A stretch of DNA of 64,000 nt, taken from Capitulum mitella. Taxonomy: Eukaryota; Arthropoda; Thecostraca; Pollicipedomorpha; Pollicipedidae. This document shows, piece after piece, positions 1 through 22,241 of the stretch. Location: the NCBI GenBank assembly GCA_030062745.1, contig CP099851.1, positions 5,891,661-5,955,660 on the forward strand, written 5' to 3'. The notes under the pieces were generated by a model. The model did not search any database, was not told where the DNA came from, and saw nothing but the letters and a program-made list of their open reading frames with translations. Within the stretch, counting starts at the first letter, position 1; the number at the start of each line of letters is the position of its first letter. Made by a program: the position numbers and the translations under genes.

Positions 1-10969
<10,969 letters not shown>

Positions 10970-12704
10970 ACGCCCGGCGGCGGATGACGGGGTCCCATGA
11001 GCGCTTGGGCGGCGAGCGCCCCCGGCGACGACGCGTTGGTGTCGGCGAGCGCCGCTAGATGTCTCTGCCGGTCGGGGCGCCACCACCGCCCGCGACTCTG
11101 TGATTAGTTGGGTGCTAGGGCCCGCAGGGCTGCGCGTTGGGCGCGACAGCCGAGCCGCCGCGGCTGCGGCGAGAGTAGAGACCCGCCCAGCCATGTCGCC
11201 GACAGGTGCCGCTGGGCCCGTGTAGAGGGGTGATCATTGTACTACCTAAGGCCTCGGCACGCCCGGGTATGTTAAGTTGATTTCTAGCTGACGCGCCCGC
11301 CGGTTTTGTATTGTTTTCTCTCTAGCGTCTGCCGAAACGGTCGTTTTTATTCCGCTTGTTCGGCCGATATGCCATAGCGTCCTCGCGCGCGCGTTTGGTG
11401 ATTGCTTTGTGGAGCAGAGTTGCGGAGTTGTAAGACATAGCGTAACAGGATGGGGCGTGGTGATCGCTTGGCTCTCTGTACTGCCTGCTGTAACGGCGCC
11501 GTCTGCTCCTCGCCATCTACTTAGTGAACGTCTGACGAGATTAGCGGCGGTAGATATTGTCGCGTCGGGTCTGCGCGTGCGCGCGTATTTATTGTGTGTT
11601 GTAGCTGTGGACGGGCGGTCGCCGAGCGTCTGGCCCTCTGCGCGGGCCGCCTGACGGACTCCCGATGGTCCTGTTGATCCTGCTGGTCCCGGCGGTCCTG
11701 GGACCTACTCCCTCCTGATGAGCCTGGCGATGCCGATGATCCTGATGATGCTGATGCCGATGCCAAAGCTGGCGGTGAGGCTGCTCGTCTGTGGCCGGGA
11801 GATGGCGGGCGGTTCCGTTCTGTTGTTCAGCTCGGCCGGGACTGGGGCGGCTGGCCCGGGCCGCGGCCCCGGCTGGAATATGGCGCCGCCCAGCCGGTGG
11901 GGTCAAGTCGTGCTGCCCTCGTCTCCCCTCCCCCCCTGCTCGTCTCCCCATCTGTCGCTGTCTGATCTCTGCTGACCGGGCCGGTCTGCTCCGTCTGGTG
12001 CTGACTGGCGGCAGGTGAACGTGGTCTGAGTAAGCCGAGCCCCAGAGGGCTCTGGTGCCGTGTGGTGGCGTCACGGGCCCGCCTCTGTGCGTCTGACCGC
12101 GGTGGCGTCCGAGACTGCGTCTCCGTCACTGCGGCGGCGATGGACGCTAGCACTGATCGCACTGATCACGTGTGCGACGGCTGGTCGGCCTGAGTTCGTG
12201 CGGCGAACCAGACTCCACACACGTCTTTAGTTCAGCCCTTGTGTGTGACGTCATCTGCGTGGCCGGCACTGGTGGGCGGGACAAGGTTACCGCCGACTGC
12301 CTGGCCGGAGCAGTCCACGCCTGCCGTGTCCCACCCTGCGGTGTCGGGCTGCTGACACAACCTGTCCGCCTCCGCATTGTCACCAAGCCGTCGGTCCGTG
12401 TTCCTTTTGCCGCTGTTCTGTCCACGTCCGTTCCGTCAGCCCTGCCCGTTTTCACCCGGACTGTTTCCGCGCCACATCTGTCCGTTCTTGTGGTCTGTTT
12501 CATGTCTGTCCGTCCCTGTGGCCTGTCTCTGGTCTGTCCGTTTCTGTTCGGTCCGCTCTGCGCCGCCTGTGCCGCTGCTGTGATGGCGGTGTTTGCCGGC
12601 GGTTCTATCGACTTTCGCTGGTCCTCTCTTGGCGTGGCCGCCGGCACCGGGCCTGTGACGATACGCGCTGTGTTCCGCCTGCGGCCTTCCGCATGGCGCT
12701 GTGC

Positions 12705-12950
12705 CCCGCCCGCGCTGTTTCCGCCGCCTGTGTCCCCATCTGCGGCCGTCCGCTCCGCGCTGTTCCTCGTGCGCGGTCGTCCTCTCCCCCCGTTTTCCCG
12801 GGTGCGACCGTCCCCTTCCCTTGTTTCCCCGTGTGAGGCGGCCCCCCTCTGCGCTGTTCTCCGTGTGCGGCCGTCTCCGCGCCGTTCCCCGTATGGGGCA
12901 GCCCCCTCTGCGCTGTTCGCCGTCTGCGGCCGTCCCGCTGCGCCACCGTA
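12705..12950. repeat. Degenerate GC-rich repeat
   Basis: The pattern GCGCTGTTC followed by CGT, TGCGGCCGTC and CCCC recurs four to five times at irregular 45-80-bp spacing. It keeps several frames open and creates the long spurious ORFs on both strands between 12150 and 13450. Confidence 0.65.
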
Positions 12951-13055
12951 CCCCCGACACGCCGGGCTGTCGGCCGCTGCTGGAGCCGTCCGGCCGCGGC
13001 GCCACCTGTCGTCTCGTGCCGTCTGTACTGAAACTCGGATCAGCTGTTGTAAATA

Positions 13056-13061
13056 TTTATT
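13056..13061 (-). terminator. Possible polyadenylation signal of the minus-strand BRI3 homologue
   Basis: TTTATT on the plus strand reads AATAAA on the minus strand, about 1 kb beyond the BRI3 stop codon. Assignment rests on position only. Confidence 0.35.
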
Positions 13062-13389
13062 TTCGTACATGTTAGCGTGCGAGCCGGCGGCGCGCGGCGC
13101 GGCGTCCGACTGCGCATGCGCGCGGGCGTCACCACCGTCACCGGTCGGCGCGGGACTGTCTCCGATGTCTGACTGTCTCGACAGAAAGCGCGCGTGCCGC
13201 CAGCACGGGACGCCGGGCCGCGCGCCGGCCCCTGTTAGGTCGATCTGTGAATGTTTATCCGGTGATTTGACGAAGCCGGCTGACACTAAGTTGCGGGAGC
13301 TGGCCGGCCACGGCGGCAGGAGGGAGAGGCACAGAGCCGGCCTGCGGCGGGTGAGTGCACGTGGGCGGTCATCGTACGGCTTTGTCGTG

Positions 13390-13395
13390 AATAAA
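13390..13395 (+). terminator. Possible polyadenylation signal of TMEM184B
   Basis: AATAAA followed 25-35 bases later by GT-rich sequence. If both this and the minus-strand signal at 13056 are used, the two convergent transcripts overlap by roughly 350 bases. Confidence 0.4.
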
Positions 13396-14075
13396 AACCA
13401 GAAAATGGCCGCCTGCCTTGTGTCAGGTGTTAAGCATGGCCGCTAGAGAAGCGTGGGGAGCATAAGGTCATCGAGATGGTGATAAGCGTATTCGATTACA
13501 CGGAACACCTATACAGCGAGGCAGTGGAGTGATAACGGACGGGTGACGGCGGTTCGCGGTCCGCGAAGGCACAATGTAAAAGTCGAACTGTGACGCACCA
13601 CTTGATCATGAAGCTGAGACCATCAAGAACATCTCCATTCAAAAAGCCGTGACACGTACATTTCCTACTGGCTGTCATGAATCTCGGCCAGCAGGAATCA
13701 GAAAGGAAGCGCCAGGTATAGGTTATAAGGAAATCCTGGGCCTGGCTTCATGTGCGATCAAGTAACACTCGAGATGCGCGGGCTTCAGAAATTCTCACAT
13801 TCGTGCGGACACCACGGTAGAAGGCTCCGTCAAGGCTCAGCTCCGTCAAGTCAAGGCTCCGTATTCATGTATGGTGCGGCGTAGATTCTTTCCAGTCTTT
13901 CCCACATACTGCTGTCCTGTCCCGTTGCGGGCGTGATCGCGTCGTGGCAAACCCGCGAGGTCTTCGCGGAGAAAAACTTCCGTCCCAGCACGGTCAGCGC
14001 CGCCAGCGGCAGACTACGACTCCACTGGCCAGCTGCGGTCGCTGCCGGTCAGCATCGCGTGACGTCGCCGTGACG

Positions 14076-14228
14076 TCACTCTGGCCAGGGTTCTTCGAGG
14101 CCGGGCCGGTGCCGACAGTGGTTGCAGCGTTTCTCGCGCAGCATGATGCAGGGAATCAGGCCGAGCGGGAACAGGGCCACGCCCAGGAACACCCCGCAGG
14201 CGGTGAACCGACGCTTCATGGAACCCAC
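14076..14228 (-). CDS. BRI3: BRI3 (brain protein I3) homologue, C-terminal exon
   Basis: Minus-strand acceptor CTTTTTGACAG ends at 14229. The phase-0 exon encodes VGSMKRRFTACGVFLGVALF, PLGLIPCIMLREKRCNHCRH and ends LEEPWPE with TGA at 14076-14078. Vertebrate BRI3 has VG, then FTFLGIFLAIILFPFG, ICCFALRKRRCPNC at its C-terminus, so the single hydrophobic segment followed by a basic, Cys-rich tail aligns from the exon start. BRI3 is a small membrane protein of lysosomes and endomembranes. The preceding exon (proline/tyrosine-rich N-terminus and CPxCR) was not found and should lie at higher coordinates. ATG at 14219 is internal, not the start. A related small family with the same tail is the alternative. 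Confidence 0.78.
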   Translation of the reverse strand: MGSMKRRFTACGVFLGVALFPLGLIPCIMLREKRCNHCRHRPGLEEPWPE

Positions 14229-14468
14229 CTGTCAAAAAGCAGACCACCGTCAACCCACAGACCATCTGTCAACAAAAAGATTTCCCGTCAGTACTCAAAC
14301 CATCTGTCAAGACAGATCAAGCGTCAGCGCATAGGCCACCTATCAGCAAACAGACCACCCGTCTACATAAACCATTCATCGACACATAGACCACCAGTTA
14401 GGATTCAGACCACCAGTCAACACACAAACCACCCGTCAACAAACAGACCACCTATCAGCAGAGAAAGG
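14221..14468 (-). repeat. About 20-bp tandem array built on the BRI3 splice acceptor
   Basis: Twelve or thirteen degenerate units of the form GACCACC(C/T/A)GTCAAC-AAACA on the plus strand. The first unit, CCCACCTGTCAAAAAGCA, is the exon start plus the intron end of the BRI3 exon (minus-strand TTGACAG followed by GTGGG). Several further units keep an AG in the corresponding position. The array runs only into the intron. Confidence 0.8.
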
Positions 14469-14469
14469 T

Positions 14470-15508
14470 GATCACTGGAACTTCGTCGGGGACGAACAGG
14501 TATTGGGAGCGATGTTGGAAGACATGTGGAAAGCTTTTTCTTGACCACATCTATGCGTAGAGTAAATTACTCCCCGTCTCTGTCGTTGGCGGCGCGCGGG
14601 TGTTTTGCGTGGTGAGGAAAGCATTCCGCTTAACTTCGCACTGACTCAAGTCCAGCGTTCGCCACTTTAAAGCGCTTTTGCTAGGCTTATTTATTAAGCA
14701 GTTCGCTGTCGATATCGTTGCAGGTGTAACACCCGGGCCAGAAGGCTTGCCAAGAAGCACTCAAGGACTGTCATTAGCGTAAAAGGTTTGAACGGGGCGG
14801 ATGCAAGGTTGCGTGACTGTGACTTGTGTCAATGGTGCACGCATCTGTACTTGCCGAGAAAAGGGTTGGTTTAACCCTGCCCGTCATGGCGCTCGTGTCC
14901 GCGCACGCCATCATAGTTAGGGAGGTCAAATTGATACCCTCTTTAAACCCAAACCAATGATGACTGAGGACGGAAAGCGGCACCACTTAATAACCTCTTC
15001 CTTGGTCTTCCAAAAACCAACCTTCCTGGTTTACTTTTCGTGTAACACATTCGGTCAGATCAGATCAGATGGACGCGTGTAAAAAAAAGCTTTGGCGACC
15101 GTCACTTTTGTGTCGGTTTGGTGGCTTGAGTGCCTTAGAAACTCGAATACAGTTCAAATACTCTGCTCATAGGTATGCGGTACGATGCCAAATGAAAGAC
15201 ACCAGATATCCGTCCGAGGTCATGTCAGGTCATCGTTATCGCGGGTGTTTATTTGCGTACCGTCGCGCGGCGGCGACGGAGCAGTGACCATCGAAATTAA
15301 ACCTTAATGCCTCAAAAAGTCATGGTCATATTTTTAAACATGCGACAGCTTTCGCATCGTCGGTCATTTTTGACAATATGGTATGAGTTTCAGAAATGCG
15401 AACAAAATCTCAAACGGACTCCCGCCCCATGACTGGGTGGGTTGAGCTGATTCCTAGATGGTCTTAATCCGTGATTATTAAAACCTCGGACGGGAAAGCA
15501 TATATTAA
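14470..15508. other. Stretch without recognisable features
   Basis: Composition falls from the GC-rich gene region to near balanced. No exon or element recognised; a short AGATC run sits at 15056-15067. Confidence 0.55.
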
Positions 15509-15510
15509 TA

Positions 15511-15770
15511 TTTCCACACTGTTGAACTGACTATTTTTAACTGAATCCAACACATCGACGTGCGAACACGTTTCGGGTCGTCCATTCATAACCAAAATTT
15601 ACAGTGTACTGAAAAATGTACCTTTCCACAACGATTTCCAATTTCCACACTGTTGAACTGACTATTTTTAACCGAATCCAACACATCGATGTGCGAACAC
15701 GTTTCGGGTCGTCCATTCATAATAAAAATTTACAACGTATTGTAAAATGTACCTTCCGACAACGAGGTGC
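15511..15770. repeat. 131-bp tandem duplication
   Basis: TTTCCACACTGTTGAACTG begins at 15511 and again at 15642; both copies continue through CACATCG, CGAACACGTTTCGGGTCG and a terminal CAACGA with few differences. Confidence 0.92.
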
Positions 15771-16379
15771 TCTTTTTACAGCGTGCGTTTGCTCGGATTT
15801 CTGGTGCTGCGAGGTTTCAGTGAAAGAGGCTTGGTGGAGATGTACTCTAGGGCCAGACGCTCACGCTTTAAGATCATCCCAAGTATCAAGGTCTTTTTAA
15901 ACTGTCTATTAAACTATTATATAACGGTCTCATTCATGAAGTCATAAATCTTGTGGGTCTCGACTGCGAAATTAGACACCACGAGACTCGTCTCATTACT
16001 GGCATTTACATACGGTCCGCCGTTTGTTGCCGCAGTCTATGGTTTATGGAACGGGACGGAAATTCGGACAACCGGCACCCATCAGCGTCACGCAGCCGCT
16101 ATCTGATGGCGGTAAGCTCGTTAAAGCTGTGTGCCTATCGGAAAGGAATTCATAAAGCGATGAGCCCGGGCATGACTGAGCGACGGCCCAAGTCAAACAG
16201 CGTCCGTCGCCGACGCCGCCGGCTCCGGCGCACCGCTCAAATATTGATAATGGGCGCACATAAGCTCTGTTGACGCCGTAGCTGCTGGTCGGTCCGAACG
16301 CAGACCGAGCCTGCCCGCAGGCAGGGACAGTGGGACCTCCGAACTGCTGCGGGCGTCTCGAGTGGAGACGGTCTGCTGC

Positions 16380-16640
16380 TGATGTCACCAGACAACCTAC
16401 TGACATCGCCAGGCAACCCGTTGACGTCACTTTCCATCTGGGTGATAGCGCCAGGCAACCTGCTGGTGTCACCAGGCATCTGGATGGTGTCACCTGCAGG
16501 CATCGGCCGATGTCACCTGGCAGGGCGATCTGATGTCAATAGGCATCAGATGTCATGTCGTCGTCATGTCACGACATCGATCGCCTGTCAACAGCCGATC
16601 AGTGTCAACAGGCGCGGCGGCCCGCTGATGTAGGGGTGAT
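16380..16640. repeat. Degenerate tandem repeat of GATGTCACCAGGCAACCTG type
   Basis: Roughly 20-30-bp units containing GTCACCAGGCA, GCCAGGCAACC or TGTCACCTG recur about nine times. On the minus strand they read as repeated GDT-LPG peptides, which is why an ORF spans them. No neighbouring exon was recognised. Confidence 0.75.
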
Positions 16641-16754
16641 GGCATCTGGCGTCAGCTACTGCCGACCGGTCGGTTAGCTTGGTCCGGTAATTGGCTGCCG
16701 TCACGGCGCCTTCCGGCAGCGGTGCAGGGGTCAGGGGGTCAATGTGCCGCGGCT

Positions 16755-16870
16755 GGGTGCCGGCCGCCGCCGTCCTGCCACTGCAGTGGCGGAGTCAGAA
16801 CACCGGACACCGGCCGCCGCCCGGCCACTGCAGCGATGGAGTCAGAGCACCGGACAGAGCACCGGATTTA
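16755..16870. repeat. GC-rich duplication of about 50 bp
   Basis: GGCCGCCGCC, CCACTGCAG, GGAGTCAGA and CACCGGACA appear in the same order twice, with a partial third copy of the end. Confidence 0.75.
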
Positions 16871-17719
16871 TGCCGCATTCAAGTCGACGTAACATTAAAC
16901 TTTTCATATTTTATTAATCCCAAGGCAACGGCATATGCACACCAACACCCCTGGCACATAGCATGATAGATAAAAATCTGAGGACTATTGTTTAACGTGC
17001 TACTGTCCTAAAGTTATCAGAGATTCGAAAAGTACGATCCTCCCCAAACCGTCTTTGTTCTTCCTCAACTACCCGGCAGGATCCGCCCCTGATTTGCCAG
17101 TTCTTCCCGCCCTGATACTGTGCTATATGTGTGTGGGAGCATGTTTTATGCACGTGACGTGCATGCACGGCCTCTGCCTGCTTGTTAGCGATCGTGCGGC
17201 GTTGAGGTGCCAGTGACAGTGCAGCGTTTCCGGGTTCGAATATCGCCGCGGGGGATTTATGCTATTTTTGGGGACACGAGTTGCAGGTGTTACGTTGCGT
17301 TCAGCGGCTGGTCGATAAAGCAGTACAACCGGGGCAGATTTGCGACTTGTGATGGGATTCACCATCATTTCGACTTTTAATGCCATGTGTCGGCGAATAC
17401 AGTGCATTCTAGTCTAAGTCGCAGTCCTCAGTCTTCTTTAAAATCCCCCGATTATGATTATACGAGCAATATGCTTAGAAGAAAGTACCGTTTGGCATGT
17501 GACAATTTATTAAAAATGGCTAGTTGTACAGTGCACATCACGGCTGCGATGCATCCCCAACACAAGTTTTGGACTTCTTGGAAAGAGGGATTAACGTATG
17601 TATTAGAATGTTTTCAGAGTGAAGTGAGCTTAGGTTATGCGACATTTGTTTTCGTTAAAAAAATAACATGGTTAATGCAAAACATCGCGAGTTGTAAGGC
17701 GGCAGAGAGGGGGTAGGGA

Positions 17720-17925
17720 TGCTGTGTAACGGATTCCTAACTGCCTGCATAATAGTTCAGCTACTGACGACCTCGTTCATGCCAGTTTGTACTGCGAGTC
17801 AACCAAAGAGGAATTTTTCTCAGCCCAACTTCTATTCACTTCACAATTATTCTCCAAACACCTACACCAGAAACTGCACTGAACTGTCCGAGACCCTTCC
17901 AGTACGCGTTTAAAATCACAAAAGC
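17720..17925. repeat. Dispersed repeat, copy 1 (partner at 61255-61440)
   Basis: CTAACTGCCTGCATAATAG, GACGACCTCGTTCATGCCAG and AAAATCACAA occur in the same order and spacing as at 61275-61440. The two copies share about 180 bp at clearly recognisable similarity. No coding capacity is seen. Confidence 0.75.
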
Positions 17926-17954
17926 ACACATGACGAATAGTGCGTTAATTATAG

Positions 17955-18255
17955 GGTTTTCGGGCGGGAGTTCGTCGGACTAAAGCTCGTAGGGCAATAG
18001 TTCGTCAGATTCGTAAGGACAAAAGTTCGTCGGACAAAACTTCGTCCTAGGCAAAAGTTCGTCTCACGAAAGTTCGTTTGACAAAGTTCGTCTAGGGCAA
18101 AAGTTAGTCTCACTAAAGTTCGTACAGGACAAAAGTTCGTCTGGACGTTCGTGCAACAAACGTTCGTATTAGACATAAGTTCGTCTAGGAATAGAGTTCG
18201 TCTCGCAGAAATTTGTCTAGGACAAAAGTTCGTCTGGGGCTAAAGTTCGTGCAGG
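17955..18255. repeat. Degenerate GTTCGTC-rich tandem repeat
   Basis: Some fifteen units of about 15-20 bp, GGACAAAAGTTCGTC with variations, head to tail. The minus-strand ORF across it is a product of the repeat. Confidence 0.85.
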
Positions 18256-18262
18256 GTAAAAA

Positions 18263-18290
18263 GTTAGGTTAGATTAGGTTAGGTTAGGTT
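18263..18290. repeat. Short TTAGG/AGGTT repeat
   Basis: Five consecutive AGGTT-type units, one imperfect. TTAGG is the common arthropod telomere unit; here it is a short interstitial run between the GTTCGTC array and a piggyBac-like element. Confidence 0.8.
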
Positions 18291-18299
18291 TCTATTTAA

Positions 18300-19483
18300 C
18301 CCTATTCCCGGCAGGGGGGCTGTATCTGCCCCACTCGGATTTTTTGCCTGCCAATTCGAGGGTTTTTGACGCAGTTTCCCGAAACTTGGTGACATTTCCT
18401 AGCTATTCCTTCTACGCATTGTCACAACTTTTTTTTTAATTTTAAAAGGGATGGATATAGGGGGACAAAAATATCAAAATGGGGAGTACTTTTGGACTTC
18501 TTATAACTCCGTTGTTTATGGACCGATTTCGATGAAATTGGCATGAATCGAGAGATTATAGACGGGACCTCTAAAATTGGAACACACATTTGAAATTTTG
18601 AGAAAATTCATTAGCCTGCACAGGGTTTCAAGAAATAGGAAGATTAGTTTTTTAACAACTAAATAAACAAAAAGGTAGAAATACTTTTTTGGCTTCTGCT
18701 ATTCATATTATGTTTATGAAGTACGAATCGTATTACAACGTTTGTGAAATGCCGGCATAGGCGGTGCCAGGGGCATGAAAAAGGGGGAATGGCTATGGTT
18801 ATATACTCCTCAGATCAACTTGTGACCTTTGACTTAAATAACCTTCCAGCGACCTTAGGGCCACTTGGAATGATCCTGTGCGCATTTAATATAATCTGTA
18901 AACGTTTTCAATCATTAAAGTTCACTCTATTCCAGGAATTCCATTTTACGGCTATTGTGATATGGGGTACATGCACTGACGTTTTAGGTCATAGCTCCGC
19001 GACCCGACTTGATACCAAGCTGAACCTTGATACACAAGTAGAGAACACCCTTCTACGTCAAACATATTCTGGGTTTGGCATTTCAAGGAATAGCGCAGAA
19101 ATTATTATTATAAAATCAAATTTTGACTTTTGACCTTGACTAAACCTTGTAAAGTGACCTCAGAGAAATAGAATTCTATTTGCACTTTGCCCAACTATTT
19201 ATCTATACGTTCATGTTAAGTTTTAAGTTCTATCTTAAAAACGTAATTTTGGCAACCATTTTCCTTTTACCCTCAACCGGTCCAAAAATGGCCTGAGGTG
19301 CCTCCAAAAAACGCTGCCTGACTCCGCTCCTGAGCAGAATAAAATTTCCAAATTTTGTCACAATGCGTAAAAAGAATAGCTAGGAAACGTGAGCAAGTTT
19401 CGTGAAGCTGCGTCAAAAAGCCTGGAATTGGCAAGCAGAAAACCCAAGGGGGGCGGATTCAGCCCCCCCTGCCGGGAATAGGG
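18300..19483. mobile_element. PiggyBac-like non-autonomous element, family A, copy 1
   Basis: Flanked by TTAA at 18296-18299 and 19484-19487. The element begins CCCTATTCCCGGCAGG and ends with its reverse complement; similarity of the two ends extends about 140 bp (TTTTTGCCTGCCAATTC, CTTGGTGAC, TTCCTAGCTATTC). TTAA target duplication and CCCT ends are hallmarks of the piggyBac superfamily. No transposase ORF is present. Compared with copies at 22242 and 57727 it is inverted, and both of its ends are of the left type. Confidence 0.9.
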
Positions 19484-19989
19484 TTAAGGCGATGTTTTTA
19501 CTCCTATAGCGTATGTGAAACTCCGAAATTAGAGGTAGCGTTAAGGTCAAACCGAGCACGATGGAATCATACAAATTTTAGTAAAGACCAAGAGGAGCTG
19601 GCTTTCAAAGGGGATCGGCAAAAAAAAACATGAAAAACGCGACTACAGACCTTTTTTGTACCAGCTACAACAAGACACACCAGATGGCTTATAATGGCGT
19701 GTTCACCATTGATTGAAGAACAAAGTCGTAGTATTTTTAACGGTATGCTCCCGATGACATCACCACAGTCTTTAATCGTACATAAAGATCTCGGATTGCG
19801 CAGAATCACGACTTGCACCGGTTTACCTGATGCGTCAAAGCAGTAAAAGTTAGATGAATTATGATTATGTTATGGTAGCGTCAAAACGACGAAGATCCAT
19901 CCATGCTATTGGTGTTAATTTTGCCAGCAATCCCACCCTCCACACCATTGCAATCACAGTGTAAACACACAACAAATAAAAATAACACT

Positions 19990-20830
19990 GAAAATACCAC
20001 CACTTTGAGCGCGTGTCGCGGCTACCCCTTTTGGCGGACGAGGTCGGTCCTATGCAATGATATGCAGTCGGTACCTTGTGACGCGGGGCTACATAATTGC
20101 CCGAGTTGTTACAATTGAGGGTTAAATTTAGCCCTACCATATTTTGTAAAGCTTGCAAAACGGCCTTTTCAGTGATCCCCTGGCCAGCACGCGCCACGTG
20201 CTGGTCCCCGAGCGTGGTGTTGTACATGATGCTGTTCTCCAATCGATTCTCTGTTGTACCACCCAGATTTGGTTTCGGTGCGAATCACGGTTGGTGATTA
20301 GGCACCGGGAAGGGCGTCGTGTCGGCGGTTGGCAGTGTTCTCGAGCTCAATTGAAAATGGACGAAATCGCCTCCTGCGTTCGTTCGCATGGCGTCGCATG
20401 GTCGGAACGGTAGCGGCACACCTAATAAGTGTTTGGCATTGTCGGAACGGGAAAAGAATGGGCTTTCCGTTGGTTCCAATTTCGTGTCAGTCACTGGCGC
20501 CTTTGCATTCGAAACCACAGTAAAAACCAATTTGAGCGCACGCCGCGACTATCCCGTGCGGCGGATGAGGTCGACCCGATAACTGACTTCCTGCTGATAC
20601 CTTGTTATGGTTGGTCATAATGTCATTGGGTCCGTGTCTTTAACGATTACTGAGATCATAACGCCATTTTGAAACCTTGCAAAACGGCATTTTTGTGTTC
20701 CCGAGGCCAGCACGTATTACGTGCAGGTACCGGCTCCTCCTCTTCCACGCGATGCAGTTCTCCAATCGATTCTTTGTCAAACGCACCCAGTTTTGTGTCG
20801 GTGCGGATTATCATGGAAGCGCCATGAAAA
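19990..20830. repeat. Tandem duplication of about 525 bp, diverged
   Basis: TTTGAGCGC, CGCGGCTACCC or CGCGACTATCCC, GCAAAACGGC, GGCCAGCACG, TTCTCCAATCGATTCT and CCCAG-TTTTG-TCGGTGCG occur in the same order in 19990-20300 and 20520-20830. The copies have diverged by substitution and small indels. Confidence 0.8.
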
Positions 20831-22241
20831 CGATGTTTTCAAGGTCGAGCGCGCGGAAGCAGAATGCGTCTTTTCCGAAAATACGTCGGATTTCGCCACC
20901 CCGACGTTCCGAAATCCGAAAATTTAACATAACGCAACGTGTCAGCAAATCCCTGAGACGGCCAGGTTTCAGCCACTTGCGACCGCTAGTCTCGCCACGC
21001 CAGGTCGTCCAGACTGATGTCCGACGAGGTCAGACAAAAAGACAAAAAAAAACAAAGTCGGCGAAATACCCAAATACCCAGATTTTGTATTTGTATTGCC
21101 CATAATTCGACGAAATCTCTCCAGTCATTTACTCTTAAAATAGGCTCTGCCAAGGGCGCCTGGCCCTCTTAAACGTACATACCTGGAAGTCTTCAGACCT
21201 GACCAAGAGTTCTGAGTGTATTTGGGCATCTGAAGGCGGTTAAGACCCCTGGCCAGGCTTAGCTGCCTAATGTTTTTGGGGTGAACACTGAAATTCGAGA
21301 GCCCTAGTGGCTCCTGAATTTCAGCTCTCCTCGTATGGTCTTTGGTCTTGATTAGGGACCTTCGGTGTGTTTGGGGCCGTATGAAGATCAGGGCTGCCGG
21401 CCAAGCCCAGGGTCTAATGTAGTGGGAGGCCACTGGGAGTCAGGGGGTCCTGTGACTGTTATGAAGTCGCATTGGGGACCATAACTTTAAAAGGTCCCGA
21501 ATACATAGAAGGCCCCTGGTCAGTGGTCAGGTCCAGAGGTCCTCCAGGTATCTTCATTAATTTCTGGGGCGCCAGGGATCTTTGGTCATAACTTTGAAGT
21601 CTGCATTTATGTAATACGTACGCCAGCGCGTTTATTTTTATGCCATTTTCGGAGCCCTTCCGCATAACTGGGACCCCCTAAGGTCTGGGATAGAACCAAA
21701 TGTTTCCCTCCAATTTTTCGGGTGGACAAGTAACTGCCCCCCCCCCCCTCCACCCGAAGCCCATTGTCCCGAGAGGGGTCCCACGTCGTTTGAGGTGTCC
21801 CTGAAAAGTTGTTTGCCCATCTCCCCAAAGAAATGCCATCCGTTGCCATTGCTCGTGCTTCCGACATCCTTGACTACAGATCATGTCACATTCGGTGGCG
21901 TTTCGCGTGCAGCGGCTCCGGGCGGTGGGACGAGAGTTGCGACCTAGCGGGTGGATTTTTGCCGTTTATGGAAGGCCTTGTCTTGACGTATTCATACGCG
22001 GAGGAGAAGAGATTTCTTGCGGACAAGAAGAAATCACGCAGTAAGGATAAAAGTACCGGGACAAAACAACGGTTTTGTAAGAACATGGCATTGGACATGA
22101 CTGAAGGATTATTGGATCGACGTTATTAGATGTCGATCTGCACATTACTAGATGGGGCAAAGTCAACACAGAATTTCAGAACGTGTCTTCCGGTTATTTT
22201 CATAGGTCTTATGTTAAAATCCCAGAAAATTAGGGGTTTAG
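20831..22241. other. Stretch without recognisable features
   Basis: No exon, RNA gene or known element. A poly-C tract lies near 21740-21750. Short ORFs on both strands show no domain. Confidence 0.5.

Larger units (their letters stand above)
10970..13410 (+). other. Putative TMEM184B 3' untranslated region
   Basis: About 2.4 kb after the stop without recognisable coding content. The first clear plus-strand AATAAA is at 13390-13395, followed by GT-rich sequence near 13418-13431, so the transcript may run to about 13410. It includes a degenerate GC-rich repeat at 12705-12950. An earlier, non-canonical polyadenylation site cannot be excluded. Confidence 0.4.

Noticed and set aside
12172..13446. 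424-codon plus-strand ORF and a 379-codon minus-strand ORF on the opposite strand
   Set aside because: Both lie in the same GC-rich, repeat-bearing DNA after the TMEM184B stop, show no conserved motif and are biased to Arg/Pro/Ala/Ser; CpG-rich sequence with few stops explains them.
14014..14265. 83-codon minus-strand ORF over the BRI3 exon
   Set aside because: It is in a different frame from the conserved membrane segment and basic Cys-rich tail.
16044..16503. Minus-strand ORFs as upstream BRI3 exon
   Set aside because: Part is the GTCACC repeat, and no CPxCR plus donor signature of the expected BRI3 exon was found.
18263..18290. TTAGG run as a chromosome end
   Set aside because: It is only about five units long and lies between other repeats far inside the window, so it is interstitial.
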